A stretch of 64,000 nucleotides of DNA, taken from contig NW_015622544.1 of the NCBI RefSeq assembly GCF_000835495.1, positions 19,704 to 83,703 of the forward strand, in the 5' to 3' direction. The position numbers were made by a program, and so were the translations under genes. Shown here piece by piece: positions 23,857 through 34,264 of the stretch (the stretch's first letter is position 1; each line of letters begins with the position of its first letter). This DNA is from Cladophialophora immunda (taxonomy: Eukaryota; Ascomycota; Eurotiomycetes; Chaetothyriales; Herpotrichiellaceae). The notes beneath the pieces were generated by a model. It saw only the letters and a program-made list of their open reading frames with translations. It made no database searches and had not been told where the DNA came from.

Positions 23857-25163
23857 GGGTCTTATATTATTAAAGTAACGACGTATACTAGTATATCTTA
23901 AAGTTGATAGTCTATCCACTAATAGACATTACGCTAGTGGACTTTAATTATCTTCCTAGGGCGAATAGCTACTTTATAGTATAGATAGAGTAGTATATGG
24001 TACTTAGTTAAGAATAATAGTCCTAGTGGATATATTACGTAACTAGCTATCCTAAATAGCTACTTAATAATAACTTCGTTATAGAAATGTTATATTCTAT
24101 AAGTCTATGCCTTTAGATAGTACTACGCGTATAAGCTACGAATATTTATATGATCGCGTAGCCTCGCTTAGCCTCGCGCACCCCTACCCTAACCCCTATA
24201 CTACCTTAAATTTCTACCGTCACTTTACGCCCTTACTTAGTAAGATAGTATAATGAATTCGAGGGGCCGACCTTAAATGACTAAGTAGACTCTATAGTAA
24301 AAGTTTTAGCTTCTAAGCTTATATAGTGACTGAGAACTTTACATGAAGGAACTTTACATAAATAACCCTAAGTTTATTAGTGTACGTGACGGAACTCAGC
24401 TTGAGTTCCATAACTAATACTTCCTAGGGGTCTTATATTATTAAAGTAGCGACGTATACTAGTATATCTTAAAGTTAATGGCCTATCCACTAATAGACAT
24501 TATGTTAGTGAACTTTAATTACCTTCCTAGGGCGAATAGCTACTTTATAGTATAGATAGAGTAGTATACAGTACTTAGTTAAGAATAATAGTCCTAGTGG
24601 ATATATTACGTAACTAGCTATCCTAAATAGCTGCTTAATAATAACTTCGTTATAGAAATATTATATTCTATAAGTCTATGCCTTTAGATAGTACTACGCG
24701 TATAAGCTACGAATATTTATATAGTCGTATAGCCTCGCTTAGCCTCGCGCACCTCTACCCTAACCCCTATACTACCTTAAATTTCTACCGTTACTTTACG
24801 CCCTTACCTAGTAAGATAGTATAATGAATTTAAGGGGCCGACCTTAAATGACTAAGTAAACTCTATAGTAAAAGTTTTAGCTTCTAAGCTTATATAGTGG
24901 CTAAGAACTTTATATGAAGGAACTTTATATGAATAACCCTAAGTTTGTTAGTATACGTAACGGAACTCAGCTTGAGTTCCATAACTAATACTTCCTAGGG
25001 GCCGACCTTGAATGACTAAGTAGACTCTATAGCAAAAGTTTTAGCTTCTAAGCTTACATAGTGGCTGAGAACTTTATATGAAGGAACTTTGCATGAATAA
25101 CCCTAAGTTTATTAGTGTACGTGACGGAACTCAGCTTGAGTTCCATAACTAATACTTCCTAGG
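23857..25163. repeat. 571-bp tandem repeat with B-A-B-A-A structure
   Basis: The segment beginning TCTTATATTATTAAAG at 23,860 recurs at 24,431 (offset 571). The segment beginning GGGGCCGACC at 24,263 recurs at 24,834 (offset 571) and at 24,998 (offset 164). This gives unit B (about 406 bp, twice) and unit A (about 165 bp, three times) in the order B-A-B-A-A. Copies differ almost only by C/T and G/A transitions, as expected after RIP. On the minus strand unit A has a TATA-like CTATATAAGCTTAG, so A may be a small LTR or MITE. Confidence 0.85.
24391..24409. repeat. Hairpin GGAACTCAGCTTGAGTTCC in unit A, copy 1
   Basis: Eight-base arms GGAACTCA and TGAGTTCC flank a 3-base loop. The same hairpin is unmutated at 24,962-24,980 and 25,126-25,144. 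It lies near the right end of each A unit. Confidence 0.8.
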
Positions 25164-25694
25164 CTAAAAAGATTAACTTCGAAAATTTCTAGTTCGTAAG
25201 ATATAAGCGATTTTATAATAGAGAGTATTTCTCCTCTAGAGTTAACTCTATAACTAGTAGATTACGCTAATACTTAGAAATCTAACTATATATACTTATA
25301 AAATATATCTTAACTCTAATGATACTTAAAAAAACGATCGAATTTTACGGTGGGTACTAAGAGATATTCGACTTTAAATTTCCTTAGTACCTATTGTATA
25401 AAAAATCTTAGTATCCTTCAATGGGTACTATTAAGCACATTAGTAGGTATCTAACGGGCTTAATTAATACTATTATCGCTATAAATGACTAGTAATCTAC
25501 TTTAGTTATATAGTATATTAATATTAACGGTAAATAAGGAGTTAGATACGGTACGAGTACTAAAATACTTCCTTAACTTAGATAGGTTTATCCTTAACTA
25601 ATGCTATTATTATCGTCGAATAACTAATTATACTAATGAACGTAAATTTAATAGTAACTAGTAAACTATTATACTTTAACTTAAAGTCCTTATA

Positions 25695-27554
25695 ACGTGG
25701 GTGCATAGGAGTCGCGCAGCATAGCGAGTCACGCACCTAACCACCACCGTACGACAATCTAATTCAATTACACTACTAACCTAAGATAAATTCACTTAAT
25801 CTACTCAGAACTAGATATATTAGATATTTCTTTATCCTCTTAATACGTACGTGCATTATGCCTAGACTTTCTATAGGTACTATATCGTCGTTAAGTTAGC
25901 TCACCCCCTCTCGTATAACTACTACTTATACGCTTTTCTTACTCTACCTACTTATCCATATCCCTCTAGTTAATCATATCCTACGTATCTCGTATAGTAA
26001 GTGATCCTCCTTATTGGATCCGTATCCTTTTCTCTCTACGACGCTTACTTAGCGTACGATTTACCTCTTTAAGCTCCTAGATACGATCCTTTATTAATAC
26101 TATTTGATATATTATAGTAGTCGTACCTTTCACTATCTAGTCTATCGCCTCATAAATCGCTATTAGAGAGCTATCTTAATATTAAGCGACTTTCCCCTTA
26201 ATAAAATCAGACTATAAAGTTACTTCGTACGTAGTCTATAGCGTCTTAGAGACCTAAGGAGTAGTTATTAACGAGAGGAGTATTAGTAGTATTAGCGTCT
26301 AAAGCTTTATATCTAGCTTCGAAAGGACTATATCTAGATTAAAAGGGATAAGCCCTACCCCTCGGAAATCTCCTTATACGTTATCTTCGCTAAAGGAAGT
26401 AAAAAAAGCGTTCTTAAACGTAGTAAAGAACTCGACCTTAGTAATGTAGGTTACGTATATCTAGATTAGGTTCTCGATTTCTTTACCGTACGATCGCTTT
26501 AAGGGACTAAAACACCTAACGTTAAGTAGTTAAAGTAGATACGATAAATATATAGGTATATAGAGTGTAATAATGTTATTCTCCTTATAGTAAGCCTTAA
26601 AATCCACTAAGTGATGACTTTTATAGTCGTCTAGGATTAATAGACGAAACGTACCCTTTATACGACTACGACTATATTTATTAAAGTATTTGACCTAATT
26701 AAGACTAATCTCGTTCGTTATCTATCTATTATCGCTAAGTGCGATAACCTAGTCGGACGGAAGGGGACTGTCTCGGTACTATAATGCGAGGTGATACTTA
26801 CTAGTGACTACGATAAAAGGCGATATAGCCTAGCCGTATGAATTAACACTCTAGATTACTATAGTCTATTCTCGATTACTAGACTATACTATCTTAACCT
26901 TTCCATACCCTTCAGAACTCGTTATAACTATTACGGACGAGATTAGACCTATCATAAACCTAGTCTCGTTAAAGTTCTAAGTGTTATCTTTATAGATCCT
27001 ATACTTAGCTATTACGTTCCGTACGAGGTTAAACTAGGCTTAAATAATTACTAGATCTTCGTATTAGGCTCTCTAGTAGTTATATCTACGTATAAATCGC
27101 GTTCGTAGCTCTTAATGTCGTTTAATAAAGTTCGATGCCTAGCGAGGTCCGACGCGTAACGCGCTACGCGTTATACGTAGTTTATTAGCTATATCTCCTA
27201 CATCACTAAGTCGGGGAGGAAATCCTCGCGTATATAGGTTAAGGACCTCTCGTACGAGGACTGATTCTTTAAGGTTAGTTAAATTTCGAGAATTCGCTAG
27301 TTAGTCGCGTCAGAAAGGTCGACCCTTCCTTCGATTACGGAGGGTTACTTTAGGGATATTATAGACTTTAGTAATAGATCGTACGCTCTGTTTAGGATCT
27401 TATTTAAGAGCTTAAAGGGTAAGAAGTATTCTAGCTTCTTTCTAAGTCGATTCCATTTATTTTGGTGGAGTACTTAAAGAAATAAGTTGAAGGTAATATA
27501 TAGCGCGGAAAGTGCGCGACTCGCTATGCTGCGCGACTCGCTATGCACCCACGT
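25695..27554 (-). mobile_element. Fot1/pogo-like DNA transposon (Tc1-mariner superfamily), RIP-inactivated
   Basis: The element starts ACGTGGGTGCATAG at 25,695 and ends with the reverse complement CTATGCACCCACGT at 27,554. Both ends are flanked by TA (25,693-25,694 and 27,555-27,556), the target duplication of this superfamily. The 1,860-bp length is usual for Fot1-like elements. The terminal inverted repeats are about 43 bp and contain an internal duplication of GCGCGACTCGCTATG. The left end has a 1-bp deletion and a substitution. The TIRs keep CA and TG better than the interior. Confidence 0.88.
25850..27450 (-). pseudogene. Fot1/pogo transposase relic
   Basis: Near 27,400 the minus strand reads SVRSITKVYNIPKVTLRNRR, a psq-type helix-turn-helix as in Fot1 transposases. 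Near 26,640 it reads RLLILDDYKSHHLVDFKAYY, followed by a YLLQLLNV...FSPLKRSYG stretch. These correspond to the second catalytic Asp (LILDGHGSH) and the HLLQPLDVGxFxPLK block of the DDE_1 domain. Gln and Trp codons are changed to stops throughout, so no transposase can be made. It fills the element between its TIRs. Confidence 0.8.
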
Positions 27555-28280
27555 TATCTATTATTTATATTATATCTATCCTATCTATTCTACTAGATTT
27601 ACCTATAACTCCTAACTCTACTAATTTTACTTACTTAGCTTAGTTCGGACTTAACTCTAGCTACCCTTAGGATTAACTCTAGCTATTCTTTAACTCTAAC
27701 CCTTAAGTCCCTTTTCTTAACTTTCCCGTAGAAATTTTAATGTTCCTCCTATATAAAATGATTAATTTTCTATCTACGATTCTACCTATCTACGAAGTAT
27801 AATCGTAGTGTAAATTACGTAAGTTATAAACTACGAGCCTCTATTATAATATACTCTAAATGTAAAACCGTAATCGCTCGAGAACTAATTATTAGTCTAA
27901 AGAGAAGTCAATTATTATCCTAAAGTTAAGTCGCTAAGACTAGGGTTTAGGGTTCTATACATTTTGTATGGGGAGTAATCATTAGTCTGGGTAGGATAAT
28001 GAACCATATTTTGGATAGGAAATTCTTAGGGATAGGCCTAACCTTAAGCGTGTTAAGATGTATGGAGACTCTCTGAGCCTAAACACGCCCACTACTATGC
28101 CCTTATCCTCAGCGAAGTTATGCCCGCTAGAAGTAACGAAATCGATTAGATCATGAGGAAAAGGATACCTGGGGGTGCTCGTCCCGTTGGTGGGTTTGTA
28201 ATCCATATAAAGAGTGTGATGAAAGAGGCAGTAAGGTTGTTAACGCGGCCAAAGGCGGATCTAGGGATTTACCGCCACTT

Positions 28281-28742
28281 ATGCTTCACCTTCTGCTATA
28301 TCTGGACCCCCTAACCCCCACCTTCCCCTTTCCATTCCTCCTCGTTCTTCTAGTGAACTTGGAATATCGTTTTGGCGGCGGCGGCCTTTCCTTCAGGATC
28401 TCACCATCGCTTCAGCCGAAGGCACTACCAGGACCCTACTTTTCCACGATCCCAGGGACGCAGTTCCTGGGAAAGATATTTATCCTCTCAGGTGACTCCC
28501 GTCGATCACCCGAAGTAACCGACTTGATTCGGGATCTGCTGGCAGATTATTTCTTATCGGATCCGGCACGGCCGAATGCGCAAGTGCAACCAGACATGCG
28601 GCACGGGGTCAGTTCCAATCTAAATGCACGGCCCGAAGGCCTACCATCCAACGATGGACAAAGAAGGTGGGTTGTTGTTTACATAAGGGCATGGGAGAAG
28701 TTAGGCACTGAGCCTCTGGCGAAAGTAATGAGGCTTGAGTAG
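28281..28742 (+). CDS. Hypothetical small open reading frame
   Basis: A 153-codon frame lies just right of the RIP boundary, in DNA of normal composition. The N-terminus is hydrophobic (LLLYLDPLTPTFPFPFLLVL) and could pass as a signal or membrane segment. The rest is polar with no motif I recognise. No intron is evident. It may be chance or a gene fragment. The neighbouring stretches 27,901-28,280 and 28,743-28,929 hold nothing else I can support. Confidence 0.2.
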   Translation: MLHLLLYLDPLTPTFPFPFLLVLLVNLEYRFGGGGLSFRISPSLQPKALPGPYFSTIPGTQFLGKIFILSGDSRRSPEVTDLIRDLLADYFLSDPARPNAQVQPDMRHGVSSNLNARPEGLPSNDGQRRWVVVYIRAWEKLGTEPLAKVMRLE

Positions 28743-28929
28743 GAAGCTGCATCAGCTATTTTGGTAGTCATACCACTGTTTACCACAATATGAAGTTCGA
28801 AGAGAAAACAGTGGGAATTGACGTGATGAAATAGAGCTAATATGACGAACATGTAGCCTTGGCTTATACATGGATGGCTAAATAAATATGAAGCCTACCC
28901 CGAAACCAAGCCAGAGAAGCGGGTGTCTA

Positions 28930-30889
28930 TCACAGCTTTTCTCTGTAGTGACGATACTTTGCAGGCCATATCCCTTGCTTCCCTGGAGAGAGAATTCCAT
29001 TTGGATCAACCGTATCCTTCCAAATCAGTCAGTGAGTATTAGAGTGAGGAGGTCTACTATGTAGCATACCTTCAACCTCTCTACAAATCTCCGGTACGCA
29101 TGGTCGTTGAAGTCATACGCGTCCGCAACCAGATCTGTAATCGTTGTGAGAAATAACCTTAGATAGATGGAATTCTGTCATACCCATGTAATTGATATGA
29201 GACCGATATTTACTGAAACCCCTCTGGCGGCCTTCTTTATATAGATCTCGGAAGATGGTGTCAACGGCTTTGCGATGGCCTGGATTTGCCTTGTCGAAGA
29301 CCATCATATTGACGAAAATAAGATGTCGTTCATGCATGAAGAAGTCGCAGAAGAGGTCAAATCCCTGACCTTCACAAATGCCTCGAGCAGTTTTCACCCA
29401 CTCAAGAACCTTTTTTCCATCAGAAGGAATGATGGGAGAATAGTCCGCATGGGCGCCGATGCCGAACTTTTCTTTCGGCAGTCTGTATCTCGTCATTGGT
29501 AGGCTCCACAGACTGGGCACTCCAACAAAGAAGCCACCATGTGGATCCGGGATAGATGTTGCTTCCAGAAGCTTACCGTCCTCCGCAGAGAAGAGGTGAC
29601 CTTGAAGACGGTGCACCGAGCCAGGCGCTTTTTGTCCGATTATCCTCTTCAGTTCATCAAAGTGAGATTGTACTACCCCCTTTGCGCCATACAAACCAAA
29701 TTTGACGTTCCAATATCCGAAGCCCAGTTGTTTCTGAAGTTCGCAGAGCCGCCAGTCAGGAATCGGACCTTCTTGTGGCCACAACTCAGCACGTTTGCCA
29801 GTCATACCCAACCATTCCACAATATTAGAGACGTATACTGTGTTCGGCAATAGTCCATCTCTCCGTAATGATCCAAATATATCAACGATGACTTCCACAT
29901 CTTCGAAATTGGGCATGTCAAACGTGCAAGACATGTAGGCTTGCGGTTGTGGATGAAGCCATATTCCCATCTTGGTGACGATGCCTAGATTGCTCTGCAG
30001 AAACAAACCTTCGATGGACGGGCCGAAGCTAAATTTCGATAAATGTGCTGACGGTGAATTAGATATCGCAAATTGCCCTGTCCGCACAAGGTCGCCGTCC
30101 GCAAGCATGATCTCCATGCCACTGATGTGTTGATGGTGTGTCGCTGTTGGTGTGAAGCCAGTGCCCCGGTCCACAGTCCGTTGGAATGTCAGTATCTCTG
30201 TCATTCTATGCAATTAGACCACGTACATTCCCTACAACGCTTCCCCATCCCAACGAAGGTACACTTGGCCAGACCCGGAGTTTGTGCTCGACACAGTAGA
30301 GGTACAGGTCAGTAAAGGTGACCCCAGGCTCGACAACCGCGTAAGAAAATTCGTCATTGACCTCGATTATCTTGTTCATGCGATGTAGGTCAAGTGCAAC
30401 CGACCCATTAAGTCTTGGAGCTGGTCCGCCATATCTACAATCTTAGTTCTTGAATTTAGTCATATACTGGTTCAGCAGTCCACTCACCCCAAGTTCTTTC
30501 CTCGCGAGAAAGTCCAGACAGGAATACTGAACTTATTGGCGACTTTAAGGGCCGCTCGGAGCTCATCCATCGAAGAAGGGCTGTGGTTTCAGTAACACTT
30601 AGACATGCATTGCTGATGCCGAAACTTACCATACCGCCGCACTCGGCATTTTCCTTTTCCCCTCTTCCTCCCATAGCTCGTACGGATCTACATACTCTTC
30701 CAATGCTTGACCTCGAAAGGAATTCTCCTTCCCCACCGCATCTTCAAACTCGTCGAACGCGCGATCAAACTGTTGTTGGTTCACACCTGGAGGAAGGACA
30801 TCCGCAAGGGGACACAAAAGAGCTTGCGCAAAGAGGTTGCGATGATTCTGTTGATATTCAGGATCACTATATCGAACGGGGGACTTCAT
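28930..30889 (-). CDS. Vanillyl-alcohol-oxidase-type FAD-linked oxidase
   Basis: The product belongs to the VAO/4-cresol dehydrogenase flavoprotein family, which oxidises para-substituted phenols. The FAD-binding domain is clear: FSIPVWTFSRGKNLGYGGPA, then AVVEPGVTFTDLY. The cap domain has KYRSHINYMD, whose His matches the covalent flavin His of VAO. The C-terminus DPNGILSPGKQGIWP is typical. GT-AG introns are seen at 29,017-29,069, 29,135-29,183 and near 30,450-30,490 and 30,582-30,632. VAO's catalytic Asp (in DVPDLGGG) is replaced by Ser in SVPSLGWGS. At 30,178-30,226 an expected 49-nt intron has GT but ends GG instead of AG, so the gene may be damaged. The ATG at 30,889 fits the family N-terminus. 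The substrate is unknown; a phenolic benzylic alcohol or ether is likely. Confidence 0.75.
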
Positions 30890-31387
30890 ATCGCTGAAGC
30901 TTCTGTTCGTTCAACACGACGGTCGATGAGCTTTGCCTCGAAGGCAAATTAGTTGCGTTGGCTTTTGAATGCTTGCCAGATTCCTGCTCCACATTTGCTC
31001 CAAATGGGGAAAGTTTTCTCAGACTTCGACCCCACATGCGCCGATTGGAGAAGATTGTGCTTTCCTTCGGATCCCACTCCACTTCCCCGAATGCCTCACG
31101 GGAATATTTCATGAGTTTCTCTCTGTGCAGGCGAACGTGCACATTCTTTTCAGCTGTCAAGAACTCTAGTTGAGGATTGTAGCCTTTGGGTATCGTTTCT
31201 TCGTTCTCGCCCATTTTCCTACTTTGCAGGTTTGGCTTGGCTTGGCTCGATCCACACGAGTTTGCTGACTGTGTTCCGGTCGGATTCAGTCTGAATGTCC
31301 AAGCCTCGCGGCTGATAGAACGACAGGAAAGTCTGTTGCAAATTTGAGACTTCAATGTGACAAGCCTAAATCGACCGTTTATTCGAA

Positions 31388-33029
31388 CTATCTCAACTGT
31401 CCACCTCTCCATTAAATAAAGCTTATCAGAAGAATGCTGACCGCGACCATCAACACCGTCGAAACTCCAGCTAAAGCATGAAGCCCAGTTTCAGTAAACA
31501 TCTGTGGGAACTAGGAAGGGTCTAATGAAACCCCAGATGTGGCGCACAAAAGTGATGAATACTCCCGCGCTTGCAACATCTTCTCGGTAGCAATCGACAG
31601 CATAGGTCACCATGATTGTTGTAACGATTTGGTTCCCAGCGCTGGCAATGCCAGCACCAACAAGCGGCGTAATGTTGTAATGAAGGGGCTGCAAACGTTC
31701 AATTGGACTAAGAAAACAATGATGCCCACAGTGGTCAATAAGTGACCAATACTGAGCCACAAGCGGAACTCGGCTGGTGCAGGACTACCAAGCCTGCTCT
31801 TTCGTCTATCCATCCACCAGTCGGATGTGTAACCGCCCTAGAGAGCTGTTAGTACAGATCTCTCTCTTGAATAGACCCAATCCACAATCTGTTCTCCCCC
31901 CACTGAACCAGTTACCATCGCAATGAATTGCAATCCCATTTGCTGAGCATTGAAGTGAAACTTGGGTCCAAAAAGCTGCGGCACTTCCACAGTAATCATG
32001 ACACTTCCAAAGAGGAGGATCATGGCGTACGCCGCATCTGGAATGATTACCCGGGAATGGCGTATAAATCGGAGTGGCCGGACGAAATCGTACCACGTCA
32101 AAGGGCGGGGTCGATGCGCTTGAAGGTGAAATATTTCTGTTTGCATACTGCACCAGTATGCATGACACCGGTACGGATTTATCGAGTCTCAGGGCCGAGG
32201 AAGATGTAGAGAATGAACTGGACCCCGTTTGTCTCAAGGCACATGAGCGGATAAAGAAAATAGAGGGATATTTGGAGCTTACAATAGCCAACACATAGAA
32301 GATCCCTCTATAGTTCACCCTTTGTGCAACAGAACCAAAGATGAACGGCGAGACCGGCACATCAATTGTAGTCAGGAGAGTCCAGATGCCCATGTATCGT
32401 GCTGGATCCCTCTTGAAAAACGTCTCCGTGACGACGACACTACCGATCGCAGCGGGAGGACAGATGAAGAAGGCAACGATAGCACGACACAGGGCCATGG
32501 TAGCATATGAGTGGCTGTTTGCGCAACCAACATTGCCAACAAGGCTGCAGATAAGGGAGACGAGGAAAATAGGACGTCGCCCAAATCGATTGGACAATGG
32601 TCTCCATAGAAGCGGAGCGCCGCCAAGAATTACGATCTGAAGGGAGGTTAGATATGGTGTACGTTGAAGACTGACATGGAGATCCGCGCCAACGCTTTCG
32701 AACGCAGATTGGATTGAAGCAGCGGTAAAAGGTGCCATTATGGCGTGAAAAGCAATCAGGACGAGGTTGGCCAATTTCTTCGAGTTTGGCCAATTGTATG
32801 GGTCGGCATCATTCAAATCTGGGATGGGATCCAAGTCTAGGGTTCCGTAGTGGTTTAGAAGATAATATTTATGCTCATCCCGGAGACTGTTAATCTCATC
32901 GCGGTCGAGGTATGTGTGGACAGGTGCAGAGTTTTCTAGACATTGTGTAGACTTTTCGCCTAAGGGAGAATTGTGCTCCGTCTCGAAATCGTCATTCCTC
33001 TCGGCCTTCTCTTGGTCATCATTCTCCAT
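31388..33029 (-). pseudogene. Decayed MFS transporter (DHA1-like)
   Basis: The start at 33,029 opens a typical fungal drug/H+-antiporter-type MFS protein: a long acidic N-terminus, DPYNWPNSKKLANLVLIAFH, then PLSNRFGRRPIFLVSLICSL. Two introns can be inferred (near 32,240-32,290 and 31,815-31,865). Reading the family sequence through requires correcting at least five lesions: a TAA at 32,179-32,181 (after GPETR), a 1-nt deletion near 32,100-32,112, a 1-nt deletion near 31,700, a 1-nt insertion plus TAG near 31,510, and a TAA replacing an expected CAA at 31,412-31,414. It therefore cannot make a 12-helix transporter. It once probably exported or imported a small compound linked to the neighbouring oxidase. 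Confidence 0.8.
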
Positions 33030-34264
33030 ACTGCTAATAGTTGCTATGTGTTGGTCCTGAGGGTTGAACTGGAAAGACAGAGCTTCCCCGGAAATTTCGG
33101 TAGGTCTTATGTATCCTGAGCCTCAGATCCATTTCCCTACCTTTCCAGGGATGAGGAGGAGCAATATCCTGAGCTTTCAAGATCTCCACGGAGGTCAAGT
33201 GGCCTGTGAATGTCTGCGCCTTGTTCCTATCACAGAGGACGGATTTTCCAACCGTTGAGCAAGTTGTATCTACGCGCTGATCTCGTCACGAAGAGGCAAA
33301 TCCCGATGGCGCAGCGGGGCCACCGCAAGGATTGTGTATCCATTTCGCAGCTAAATTGTCCATAGAAATTGAGCGGATACAATCAGGATTTCAGAATATG
33401 ACTCGGGATTTCAGTGCAGTGACCTCCACACTTAGGTCGAGCTGGATTTCCCCCTAATCGATCCTCCAGTCAAGGCAACATCGTGGTGGGGAGGTGTTAA
33501 GACTTCGCCTGCCTCCCTTTAACAAGGTGTATTCGATAAGGGACATATTGAAAAGGAAATGATCAGACGAAGTGTGGTGAAATTGAAAGGGGTCGCGAAG
33601 TATGTAGGCCAAGAGTCTCCGTACGGAAGTATACTTATTACTCCAACGTAGCAATGTTAGTGGCAATGCCGGTAGCTAAGAGCAAGGGGAATTTATGGTT
33701 AAAAACTCAAGCGCTGCCAAGTCATCCAGGCCTATTGTAGCTTCTGGGTGATGTATTTCGTCGTCTAGGGGATCTCAGTCCATGCTTGCATTGAATCCTC
33801 AGAACCCTTCTGAGAGACAACAAACACTGATACCTGCTATATGGCAGAAGTCGCGCGTTCGAACGGCATCGCAATAGGGTTGGCTAGCAGTTGAGGCAAT
33901 CCGTGGTCGTTTCTGGGTTGCAAATCCCTGCGTGGAGACTATTAAGCAACGCCAGCTACGTTGTCTCTACAACCATCATCATAGCTTGTGGAGATTACTC
34001 CTGGTCGGTTGCATACCGAGTGCCACCGCATATTAAGGTTCCAGGGTATGAATATAAAGATCCGGGGGAATGGAGATGGGCAGGGAAATCGAACCAAATG
34101 TCTCGTTGACAGAGCTGGTGGGTTAGATATCAATTGTTTTCGAAATTATTGAACAGTTGTCATTCTGGTCGCATTGCAGAACTTGGGTACCATGATCAGT
34201 AAGACCATTTGACCTCTTTGCACAATCTATCTTCCGGTGAACATGACTCCGTCGACATCTTCAA
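33030..34264. other. Intergenic region, no gene seen
   Basis: This 1.2-kb stretch lies between two minus-strand transporter genes. It must hold the promoter of the decayed transporter and the 3' end of the sugar transporter. Small frames in it have no family features. A GTTCGAAC motif near 33,860 is not part of a tRNA. Confidence 0.6.

Larger units (their letters stand above)
1321..27900. other. RIP-mutated repeat block (CpA-specific)
   Basis: Apart from small patches, this block has almost no CA or TG dinucleotides but many TA and CG. For example, 7,501-7,560 has no CA and no TG but two CG. Broken reading frames show TAA and TAG at expected Gln/Trp codons. This is the mark of repeat-induced point mutation, a premeiotic C-to-T process in Pezizomycotina that targets duplicated DNA and prefers CpA. 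Depletion is strongest from about 3,230 and ends close to 27,900. Stretches inside it in which I recognise nothing are 1,321-2,184, 5,051-7,199, 7,961-9,377, 9,801-11,600, 11,920-13,962, 15,480-16,400, 19,000-20,200, 23,400-23,856 and 25,164-25,694. Confidence 0.85.

Noticed and set aside
30867..31412. 181-codon minus-strand frame between the oxidase and the decayed transporter
   Set aside because: It overlaps both neighbours at its ends in other frames, has no recognisable domain, and lies in a short gap; it could be the 3' untranslated part of the decayed transporter.
33840..33880. GTTCGAAC motif resembling a tRNA T-loop
   Set aside because: The flanking bases do not form a T-stem or an acceptor stem, and no anticodon arm fits.
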